Position numbers and translations under genes: made by a program. Positions 32,512 through 42,880 of a DNA stretch of 64,000 bases are shown here, piece by piece. Source of the DNA: Gnetum montanum (taxonomy: Eukaryota; Streptophyta; Gnetopsida; Gnetales; Gnetaceae). The stretch is taken from positions 495,476 through 559,475 of the forward strand of contig MNCI01025002.1 of the NCBI GenBank assembly GCA_015680685.1, written 5' to 3'. The notes beneath the pieces were generated by a model. It was given only the letters and a program-made list of their open reading frames with translations. It made no database searches and was not told the DNA's origin. How positions within the stretch are numbered: position 1 is the stretch's first letter; the number at the start of each line of letters is the position of its first letter.

Positions 32512-35358
32512 ATGGCATTGAAAGGAAATCATGTGCACGAAGGAGGACCATCCCAACCAAGGAATAAATAGCCATGAACAAGAAGGGGCCAAGAACAACC
32601 CCATGAGCAAGCAGAGATCCATGCCACAGGACCTCTTTGGGAGGAGCTTGAAGTATGTCTAATAGATTCCTGAAGAAGCACCCACAATCAAACAATCTCA
32701 TCAAGGTGAGGCACCTGAACCTAGACCAAACCTTAAGATTACCTTGATGGAAGCCTACCTTAGGTAGATCACAAACAAGGAGGTCTAGAAATCAATGCTT
32801 CAAGAGTTAAACTTTGGATCTTTCTTGGAGTTCGCATCGGCAAAAGTTAAAACTCAACTATAGAACTCTTCCATGTAGCCCACAATCACTTCCAGTAGGG
32901 AGTGGTACATGGCAGAAACATATTTGTTTTGGAACAATCGGAAAGCTAGTTCAATGGTCAAAATCAAGGACATCTTAGTATCCTACTCAGTGAAATCTAT
33001 CGTAGAGGTCCTTAGGTTACCAAAAACTAGGGAAAATTTAGTAGAAATATCAATGTAGGCAAATCTTGGTGTTAAGAAAGAATGGCCGCAACGGTGTTAT
33101 GGAGTTGATCATAAGGAGTTTGGTGCACTCACCATGGAAGAGCACGCATACTTTGAAATTTTGACCTTTCACCTTAATCCAATGGTGAGGCCAAGCAAGA
33201 TCACATCCTTCTGCACTAGTGCATGTGCCTCTCTAACTAGTAGATTCTTGATCAACTTTCCACAGCTTATCTATCTTGAGATAGAGAATCGATTGAAAGG
33301 AAATGAATGTGGAAGGAAGACACTTCCCTTTGCATGTTTTATCCAAATATTATGTAAGAGGGGATGAATAACCTGCTACACAAATGATGTCATTTGACAT
33401 GCTATGATGGCTTCTTAGATGGAAATGATGAAGGACAAGGTGCCTACCAAGATCTTCCAAGAAGAGGGGTAGCAACCACCACCTCCACCATCCACTCACA
33501 AAACAACATCGGAGACCTGCACTACCCTTGAGTGCATGCACAAGATCCAACAGCAACTCTTGCGAGAGTAGGAGCAGTGAGCAGGAATGAGTGGCGGTGA
33601 TCCATTTGTGTATCACCTAGTGATGACTCACCTCAACGAAGTGGCTTGAACAACCAACTAGATGAAAGAAGGGGCCAATTTTCTTAGCGCAAAGAATGCA
33701 TCTACCCATGAGATCAAATCCTAACACCCAAGAGGTAATGGTATACCTTTCTCAGTAGTAGCAATTCCCAGAAATATTTGGGAATGCCACTACTTTTTTA
33801 GTGCATTTAGAGGAGGGCGAGGGGGTAACTATCTTGTGATGTAGCACTATGAATAGGAGACAATAGCAGAGGTGGTTGTTGATATAATTGTTGAGGTGCT
33901 TAATACACCTATGCTGTCTATACCAGACATCTATATACTCAGAGATGTGCATACATTTGTAGGAACAGTTAGTAGCAAATTAAGTTTAGCCCAACATGAG
34001 GAGTTGCTAGATTGACTAGTTGGCATTAGGGAACCGATTCGGGATGTCTTTAACCTTTCAGATACAATCATTGCAACCCAGTTAAAGCTACTAGAAGCGA
34101 GGGGCAAGTGCATTATATTGGAGGGGAAACTCAAAATATCCCAAGAAGAAAACCAATGCTTGTCTATGAAGGTTGTTGAATTAAGAGCCCATCTTGTTGA
34201 GCTCGTGTTTCTCAACCCTGCACTGAAACTTGATAAAACTTTCAAACAGCTTTAGGATTAGCTCAAAAAGGTTGAGGATGTAAAGAAGATGATGATATTT
34301 GAGCATCCCTTGGCCAATGCCACAATGCATAACATCCAAAAGGCCTTGAACCAGACTCACCAGGAGAATATGATTCTGACTGTAGATAATCATTGCTTGT
34401 GGAATGTTGATGTGCAGAAGCAATAGATGCAACATTTTATCCATCAATAGCAAGAGCAGCTAGCCAGAATGAATAATGAATTAAGGAGATTGGCAGTAGA
34501 AAATTGAAATCTCTCCATGGAGGAAGTCTAAGCTCTTTACTAAAATTCTGTGATAGAAATAGTTGCCTACAAAAATAAGGCTCTCAATTAAGAGAGTCAA
34601 GAATCATTATAAAGATTAGGTTGGTCTACAGAAAGAAATCAATGAGAAACACATCCAAATGGCAAAGGAAAAAGTTAATGAGGCCCTCTAGTAACTCAAG
34701 GAAGGAGGTGATGTCTAGTAGCCTATCTTTGATGGGCTCAATGACTACAACAAAGTGGAGATTCGTGTGAAAGAGCAATAGATCAAGGAGATGATGGAGT
34801 ACATGGAGCTTGCCAATCTTTGTTATGAAAATTTGGCGATGTTGACTACTGGATGATTGTGGTATGAATTAGAGAAACAAGTGACCAGTTCATACTTATT
34901 GTATGAAGTAGAGTTCAAGCATCACAAGGACACCAAGTAGAATTGAGATTGCTAATGCCAAACTTGAGGTTCTCAAGGCAAAGTTCACTGATCAATGATC
35001 AATTGTTGAGAACCTAACCAAGAGGATGAACTACTACTAGGATCTGTAGAATGCGGTTAAGGTATTTGATGTTGAACACAAACTTTTTGTTGTCTAGTTT
35101 GTTGATGTTAAGGAGTTGCTCCTTGCAATGCCCTATCCTTGAGATGTTCTCACTCCAGCCCACATTTGAGATGCTACGTGGACCATGAATGATCTTAGGG
35201 GAAAGGAGGAGAAGATGAAGGCACTGTTGGGTGTCTTTCTTCCACTAGAAGTTGTAGTTGCTATAGGGAAACTGCAATTGCCATAACCACCAGGTGCACC
35301 TAAAGTAGGAGAAGGTTCTTTGGAGCCTCAGAAGCCTCCATCGCCTGGGATTGTTTAA
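32512..35358 (+). pseudogene. Copy C ORF3
   Basis: Exactly 949 codons from the ATG after the intron acceptor to TAA at 35356, the same length as in B1, but riddled with stops and some frame slips. Conserved blocks include LTFHLNPMVRPSKITSF, FPQLIYLEIENRLKGNECGR and LPFACFIQILCKRG in the N-terminal domain. The coiled-coil half has MNNELRRLAVEN and MMEYMELANL-like text in broken frames. It ends SPGIV, stop, as in B4 (PPPPGIV). It is the most decayed ORF3 in the window, consistent with C being the oldest copy. Confidence 0.75.
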
Positions 35359-35580
35359 TCTTCTTCAACATCTTCACACCATCTGAGGAATTGTGTTTGT
35401 CAATTTTGTCTTGGTGTTTAATTTTATTGTTTTGAGGACCTAAAATTTTGTAATCAATGAAAAATCATATACTCTAGGAACTTAGTTTTGTTGTGTCGTT
35501 TGTGTGTTTGTTTTGTGTGTTAATAATCCTATACCTTCCCAAATTTTGTAAAGAACTCAAGGATGAGTTTTCATTCAGTT
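35359..35580 (+). other. Copy C 3' untranslated stretch
   Basis: Short region between the ORF3 stop and the polypurine tract. The block CTTTGTGTAAAGAACTCAAGGATGAG-like (35550-35575) is shared with the other copies. No gene. Confidence 0.5.
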
Positions 35581-35589
35581 GTGGGGGTA
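35581..35589 (+). other. Polypurine tract of copy C
   Basis: GTGGGGGTA immediately before the LTR start TGATGAAG. Confidence 0.8.
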
Positions 35590-36486
35590 TGATGAAGCGT
35601 CATGATTGGTCGCATTGATGGGATGCTGTTGGGATGTCATCAACGTCCATTGACATGGCGTTTGACTTGTTGATGTATACTCGTTGACGAGACTTCTTGT
35701 TTTGCCTATAAATACACACTCACCAGTAGCATTTATGGCATAAGTCTCATAGTTGTAGTAGGCTCTAGTAGTTTTTCCATTTGAAAGTTAAAATATTTTT
35801 CTAAGTGCCCACAGTAGGAGTCAAAGAGTGTACAGATCTTTATTTGAGCATTGTTATACTTGAGCACTACAGTCTATGTGGCAATAAAGATAAGCCTTCT
35901 GATAAACCTTGCAGCACTTTGAAATAGATTAATTATTTCCTTTATGCATTTAATATTTTAAGAAATTTCCTTTAATGCTTTAAGTAATTAAAGTAATTAA
36001 ATTAAGTTAATTAAAACTAAATTAAGCTAGATTAAATAGTGATTAATTAAGCACATAAGTACGACCACTTTGAGTATACGCTTGGCGCTTGGTAATCCTA
36101 GTAACGCTTAACATTTGGTAACCCAGTAGCGTTAAATGTGTTTAAGATGTGTAAGGTAAGTGGGAATGAATGCTTATGTTACGATTAGTTAAATACTAGT
36201 TAGTTAGAGTAAATTTGCAATTAAATATATAATTATTTATTCTTTATTCTTAGGCGACTTAGAACATAAAACATAAAAAATGATAAAAATCATATGCCTC
36301 AGTTGCACTTAATCATACCTTTGCATTACACAAGTGTAATTGGGAAGATAACAATTGCAACAATTAGTTTTACCTCCTAAAGACTAGTGTACTTAGAAGG
36401 CTATAAGTCCACGAAATTCAACTAGATCGCTTGTGAATGCTTAGTGATTCGTATGGTTGGGTGTAGGGTCTACTTGCCGCTCATCA
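35590..36486 (+). repeat. Copy C 3' LTR (897 bp)
   Basis: TGATGAAGCG...CCGCTCATCA, in the opposite orientation to the B1 LTRs. TATA box CTATAAATA at 35706. This is the right end of copy C, whose 5' LTR lies beyond the left edge of the window, so its target duplication (AAGTT expected at 36487) cannot be checked. Confidence 0.92.
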
Positions 36487-37499
36487 AAGTTGTAACTGAA
36501 AAAGTAACATCTTTATAAGTTTGATGCGTAAATCTTGAAGAAAGATCATAATTGTGTTTGTGTTGCTGGGAAATAATTACACAATGAAGCTTGAAATAAA
36601 ATAGATAATAAGTAATTAAAGATACTTCCAAATACAAAATATAAAGAAAGGGAGTAGATAAAGTAGGTTGATTACCAATAATGATATTATTAATACTTGA
36701 TTAAAGGTTGTTGAGAATTCTAAATATCCATTTCTAAGCAAGTTGTGGAATTAGGCACTTTAGAAAACATATGAAAAGGAGTTTTCACTTCCATAGAGAG
36801 GACATCAAGGGGAAATAATTTCATATGTTGAAGACAAGTACAAGTGGAAATACCTTGATATATAAGACACCATAAAGATTCAAATTTTTGGATAAGTAAG
36901 AATTTTCCTAATATTTTTCATTTTTCTCATTCAAAATTATAGTAATAATTGCATTCACAAGTTTGTTAAATTCTTTTATAAATAAGATCATTCTTAGTAA
37001 TTATTTCATCTGTCACTTTAAAGTTAAAAGATAAAACAAATCTGCCAATCTTCTAAAAAATATTAGGGAAGGCTTAATACAAACCATTGTTTAGTTTAAG
37101 TAAAGCAAAAGTTCTTTCTTTTTTCATTATATTTAAACCACGGATTAGAAGCCTCCTTTCGTGTAATCCATCTATCATGACTTCATAAAGAAAAAACTAT
37201 ATTAATTCATACAAATCCTCTCAAACATCGAGCTAACCACTTGAGTCAAATCTCTTTGGCTTAACTAAAAACCTGTTATACATGAACCATACATTTCACT
37301 TTAAAGCTTGCTTTAGGATAATATAAAGATCTCTTTCAATCCTCTACAAAAAAGTGCAATTATTTGAAGTAATGATAAGGTGCTTGTTTCTCGAGTTGTA
37401 AGAGCTGAGTTTGATCCTGGTGCAACTATTGATCCTGGTGCAACTATTAAAAAGAGGTTAAACTGTGCTTATTCACCAATTCTTGGAGACCCTACCTTA
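36487..37499. other. Unassigned AT-rich DNA
   Basis: No retroelement motif and no convincing ORF. Contains a perfect 18-bp tandem duplication of GATCCTGGTGCAACTATT at 37413-37430 and 37431-37448. May be low-copy DNA or an unrecognised repeat. Confidence 0.5.
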
Positions 37500-37504
37500 A
37501 TAGA

Positions 37505-38880
37505 ATGAACATTGAACCGTTGAGTAATGAGCCTAATGTAGTCTCTAAAATATTAATGCAGAATGGTTACAGAGCAGGGCGGCAGCAGAAGCAGCAGCAG
37601 CCATTGATTGCAGAGGTGTGCAGCTTGAGAGGAGCAACGCAAACGTCCTTGGCCACGATTCAGAAATTCACGGCAGCATCATCCCGCAGAAAGAAGTAGC
37701 CTCGCTGCAATTTGGCATCGCCGTTAACATCAGCATCATCAATATCACGTATCCTTAAGCCTGCACTGAGGTACCAAGGGCATAAAAACAATCCCAATTC
37801 ATGTGTTTCAACGATAGAAAAGTGTTTGTGCTTTTACTTGCACATGCATTGTTGCTGGATTTGTGTTTTCGGAAGGATGTGTTTTTTCTTCTGTTGCAAT
37901 TAAAATTCATTATTGTTTTTCACGCTGAACCATTTTAAAGTTTTTGGCTGTCGTGGATGTGTTTTATCTTTCTTTTTGGCTGTTAAAGTTCGATGCTTTT
38001 GCTAAATGTAATGGACGCGATTTAATTTGTACTTTAGAATGTCCGTTTTAAATCAGTTTGACATCTTTTGTTCCTACATGAATTATGCTGTGTTTCTTTT
38101 ATTTATCGCCTTGGCCTGAGCTATTGAATTGAACATATCCAAGAAGCAAATAGCAAGGGTATTGAAAATATGATAACCCATATACAGATTAGCAACAGCA
38201 AATACTCTTTACCAGTGTTATCTTAAATGATTTTCCATTATAAATTTATACAATGCTTTTGTTCTTGTAAATTATTTTACAAGTGTTCTTTTCTAAAACT
38301 TTTTATAAGTGAATTCAATCTCTTATCCTACTGTATATGAACAAGTGAATTCAATCTCTAATTCTACGTTAGATGAACCCAGGGTGCGTATGCAGGGGCA
38401 AGGCAGCGAGAAGTCACTATGAACCACATTGGAAAACAGCCGGAACGCTTTCTTGAAAAAGTATGTTGGTTTTAAAAGAACAGTTAAGATCTTTACTTGA
38501 AATTTAGTTTTTCGCCATTTATTTATCTATCTTACGTATAGAGAAAATGCTGATGCTAATGGCGAATCCAAAGAGCAACGACGGTGCTTTCTGCTGCCGA
38601 ATGATGCTGCTGCGGATACCTGAATCGCTGCCAAAGACGTTTGCGTTCCTCCTCCTACACTGCACACCTCCCTCCCTCCGCCATTGCTGCTGCTTAATGG
38701 CAACTCAACTTAAGTGCAATTGCAGAGCGCCTTACAAACAAACATACCTTCCCTGCCCTAGTGTCGTGAGTTTTTTGCATTTTATGTATGTGCACACCAA
38801 ATTGCAAACCTGGCTACCCTTCTATGCTGCTTTTAAACAGCAGGAACCTTCTCCTCTCTGCATCCATAAGTAATTCAGTG
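37505..38880 (+). other. GC-richer island with possible exon remnants
   Basis: Three patches (about 37560-37770, 38390-38460, 38545-38880) are richer in G+C and in AGC/GCA repeats than their surroundings and have short open frames. One frame at 37578-37745 reads AAAEAAAAIDCRGVQLERSN and then NANVLGHDSEIHGSIIPQKE. A 108-codon frame is at 38547-38873. Splice-like edges flank the middle patch (TATGCAG at 38394, AAAAAG|TATG at 38460). I do not recognise any family. It could be a decayed host gene or a noncoding transcript. This is the best candidate for non-transposon coding history in the window. Confidence 0.3.
38307..38378. repeat. 36-bp tandem duplication
   Basis: Two units beginning AAGTGAATTCAATCTCT at 38307 and 38343, both ending TAGATGAAC or TATATGAAC, with a few mismatches. 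Confidence 0.8.
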
Positions 38881-39608
38881 GGTCTTTGGAGATCTCGCGC
38901 TGTTCTTAACATGTGCTGCAACTCTGATGTAACAATCCAGGCACACACAGAATGCGAAATTCCAACGTTAGCTTGTTAGCTTCATTTTCCAACGCTGTTT
39001 TTAATAGGAGGTTTAGGTTACAGTGGAGACAGGCTTTCGTAGGTTGGCGTTTTGTTGCTTTTTGTTTTTAGAATTGGTGACAATGTGTAATTTGTTTGGA
39101 TAGTATAGAGAGCTATGTTGTTTCTTTTTGTATTTTTTGTGGTCTATTAGAAATTATTCATAGATATATTTTTTGAGGGAAAGTTTGGTTATTGGGTGAA
39201 TCGCAAATCAACAATAACAACACCAGAATCATCGTGGAGGGTAGAAGATCCTCAAGCAAAATAGATGAATAGAGAGATCAATCAAAAGGCCCTAGGTATT
39301 CCTATAGGGTATTGAAAACAAAAACCAAAAAATAATCATGTCCAACATTATAAAATTCATTTAAACTAGAGGGTACACATATTTAGGGGGGGAGGCGGTG
39401 GGGAGTGGGTAGGTGTCGGACCCCGAAAAGAAGTTCTATTGATATTAACAGTGTATTAGTCATGGTTAAGGGGAAGGGGGAAGCTAAGAGCACTATACAT
39501 AAAGCTCAGGACCAGCCTTATAAATAAACAAGTATTAAGGGAGGAAACCCGAATTGGGGCACCACCAAACGTCCACCCATGCTGACTCGTTACAAGATAG
39601 AAGGACAT
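38881..39608. other. Unassigned DNA left of the gap
   Basis: No gene is seen. Includes a G-rich stretch at 39385-39420 and the first copy of a 17-nt direct repeat (39368-39384) whose partner is at 40354-40370. Confidence 0.4.
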
Positions 39609-40009
39609 NNNNNNNNNNNNNNNNNNNNNNNNNNNNNNNNNNNNNNNNNNNNNNNNNNNNNNNNNNNNNNNNNNNNNNNNNNNNNNNNNNNNNNNNNNNN
39701 NNNNNNNNNNNNNNNNNNNNNNNNNNNNNNNNNNNNNNNNNNNNNNNNNNNNNNNNNNNNNNNNNNNNNNNNNNNNNNNNNNNNNNNNNNNNNNNNNNNN
39801 NNNNNNNNNNNNNNNNNNNNNNNNNNNNNNNNNNNNNNNNNNNNNNNNNNNNNNNNNNNNNNNNNNNNNNNNNNNNNNNNNNNNNNNNNNNNNNNNNNNN
39901 NNNNNNNNNNNNNNNNNNNNNNNNNNNNNNNNNNNNNNNNNNNNNNNNNNNNNNNNNNNNNNNNNNNNNNNNNNNNNNNNNNNNNNNNNNNNNNNNNNNN
40001 NNNNNNNNN
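39609..40009. other. Assembly gap (N)
   Basis: An uninterrupted run of N. Open frames drawn across it have no meaning. Confidence 0.99.
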
Positions 40010-40955
40010 AAAGAGGATAGATGGCCAGTAGGGTAAGAGTTTAACCCCATTAAGCCATTGAAGGCCTTGAAAAGGGCTTTGCACTATAACATCAATGTGC
40101 CAATGACCGTGGAGAAAGGAGTAGATCTGGACTAGGCAATGGTTCATTGCAGCCGACTCCCCATACAAAGTGCTAAACTTGACCCCTGAAATCCAACGGC
40201 TAGCTAGCCTAAGACAATTCAAGGAGATGACACCTTTTCGAAACCACGAGGTAGCCACCTTAGCCTTTGTGATGGCAAGGGGAGCTGGCGACAGAGGTAA
40301 CCATCATGGAAACAATCTAGAGAGGATAGTAGGGTGGATCTTAATGTTAGTCCAGAGGGTACACATATTTGGAAAACTAGAAGAACACACAAGTTATGGG
40401 CACCACATCAGCTCATCTCACAGGAGTCACAAGTGTCAAATATTGTTATCATGCATTCATGCATGTTTTTCCATAAGTGATAGTTGGCGAATGCTTTTGA
40501 GATGCATTTATAGGGAGAGTTTAGGCACTTCACACAAAAAGTGTAAGCATTTCACTCAAGCCAAGTCTCCCAAGTAACCTCCACCTATAATGAAATTTCA
40601 TGCAAGTGGTTGTGAATGATGGGCCCTTTGTAATCATTGCCCAACAATGATCCTAGAGGATCCTAGTCTATATGTGCATCGTTTGTAAACATATATTCCT
40701 TGAAAAAGTGTCTCAATCTCCTTATAACAAAGAATACACTAGGAGGCTATGGTAAAACCCTATCGCTAGAGTTTTTCCTAAGTGAGCACTACATGATGAG
40801 CTAAAAAACAAGCAAAAAGCCTCATCGTTGGTTAACAATGCAACCTCCAAATAAGGTTCAACCCCTTTGGCAAAGGATTTCCTATAAAGACATGAGATCC
40901 ATTGTCTGTGTTTTGTCGAAGCAAAATGCAAGGTGTCTTCATTGGACTATGTATT
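40010..40955. other. Unassigned DNA right of the gap
   Basis: Open frames occur on both strands (for example 40170-40577 on +), with no recognisable motif. It may be the downstream part of the LINE relic that begins at about 40960, but I cannot show this. Confidence 0.35.
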
Positions 40956-40959
40956 TTAA

Positions 40960-41761
40960 GGACGTAAAAAATTTTGGTGAATTAGCCCTCTTTATTATCA
41001 TCATGAAAGAGTAATGGAATTCTCCACTGTCCCTGATTGAACCAATCCTTTACCTATGCCCTTGAACCTCGACATAATAAGGTGACTGCTTTAAAAAAAA
41101 CATCCCCAATAATTTTGTGATGAGTTTGTCCTACTAGGATATCATATTTTCAAGGCTTCAATCAGGCAAGTTCATTGATTAGGATAGCACATTTGAAGAC
41201 AATTAACCTAAAACTTGTCTATTTGAGACCAAACCTCCCAAGCCGACTTAGTAGCTAGAAGACAAGCTTGCCTCTCAAAATCCTAAAGCCCACACCTGCC
41301 TACATGAACTAGGATAGCCATCTTATCTCAAGTAATCAAATGAAATTAGCGATGCTCCTCCCAATTGGACCAAAGGAAATTCTTCACTATTTGATTGACT
41401 TGTAACAAAAATATGGCTAAGGGATTGAAAATTAGTGCACTATAAATGGGAATGCTTGAGAGGATAGATTTAGCTAGAGTTAGCTTACCTATAGAAGACA
41501 AGAACATACCTCTCCAAGAGGCCAACTTCTTTTTCATCTTACCCAACATTTCCTCCTAACTGTTAGCTAATTTTCGTTTGCAAAATAGAGGATGCCTTAG
41601 ATAGTAGCTAAAAACGAGCCAACACTACATCCAAAAATATGCATAATATGGTTAAACGTTTTTGTCAGGCACATTACATGGAAAAGCTCTATCTTGTTTC
41701 AATTGACTTGAAGCCCTATTGATTGACAAAATTCATCCAACACTTGCATTACCTTTTTGGC
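40960..41761 (-). pseudogene. L1-type LINE reverse transcriptase relic
   Basis: On the - strand decayed frames read VMQVLDEFCQSIGLQVN (41755-41700), then KLASWRGMFLSSIGKLTLAK and SILSSIPIY (41530-41430), then DWFNQGQWRIPLL (about 41040). These are the C-terminal thumb and post-RT blocks of plant L1-clade non-LTR retrotransposons. The frame changes repeatedly and the N-terminal RT catalytic part is missing, because B3 inserted at 41762. Confidence 0.75.
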
Positions 41762-42657
41762 TGATGAGTGGCGAGGTACCCCTATGCCCAACCATATGAA
41801 TCACAAAGCATTCACATGCGATTTAGTTGAATTCTGTGGACTTTATAATTTTCAGTGCACTAGTCTGCTAGGAAGTGAATCTTGCCCTAAGGTCATTCGT
41901 TGTCTTCCCAATTACACCTGTGATGTACAAAGATGTGGTTAAGTGTAATCGAGACATGATTTTTATCATTTTATGTCTTATGTTCTTTGGTGCTTAGGGA
42001 GAGAGAGAGATAAAGTAATTTAATGACTAATCTAAATTAACTAACTAACTAGTCTCTAACTAGTCCTAACATAAGCATCTAGTCCCACTTTTCGTACATG
42101 TCTTGAACCCACGTATCCATTGCTAGGTTACCAAGCGCTATGCTATTGGGTGCACCAAGCAATAATGTTTTTGGGATTACCAAGAAAATATGTGTTACAC
42201 TCAAAGCAATCATACATATGTATTTAATTTATCTAGCTTATCTTGCTTAATTAGTTCAATTACTAGAAAACATTAAATAAACAACTGAAAGCATTGAATG
42301 CATGAATAGATATCTAAACTATCTAGAATGCTGCAAGGTTTATCAAGAAGCTCATCTTTATTGCTGTACACACTACCATGCTCAGGTACAAATAAAGATC
42401 TATACACTCAATGCCTCCTACTGCAGGCACTCAGGAAAATATTCAAATGGAAAAACTTCAAGAGCTTCACTATACTATGACTGATTGATGTTATAAATGC
42501 CGCTGGTGAATGCATATTTATAGGCAAGAACAAACCTTGCATTGACGGGGCTTAGTCAATGCATGAAACAATGCATCAACGGGGCCTAGTCGACAGGGCC
42601 CAGTTGATGGGGCCTAGTTCATTAAGCCTAGTCAATGTAGCTACCTGCAACTCATCA
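41762..42657 (-). repeat. B3 3' LTR (896 bp)
   Basis: TGATGAGTGG...CTCATCA, same orientation as the B1 LTRs. TATA box on the coding strand at 42523-42515. Polypurine tract complement TACCCCCAT at 42658-42666. Confidence 0.92.
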
Positions 42658-42666
42658 TACCCCCAT
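42658..42666 (-). other. Polypurine tract of B3
   Basis: The coding strand reads ATGGGGGTA before the LTR start, one substitution from the other copies. Confidence 0.75.
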
Positions 42667-42880
42667 GACTAAATGAAAACTTGTCCTTGAGTTCTTTACA
42701 AAATTGGGAAGGTATGGGATTATTGAATAATGCTAAACTTAACAAATTGACCTGATAAAATTGAGTACCTAAGTGTATAAACAAAAATTATGGTGTTCAT
42801 GACACAAAATTGAACACTATGACATGACTCTTCAAAAATGGATGATATTTTATTTAATGGCATGAAGTCGGTGAAGAAGG

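Noticed and set aside
39535-40258. Long open frames across 39535-40258 on both strands
   Set aside because: They are created by the run of N, which has no stop codons. No protein is supported.
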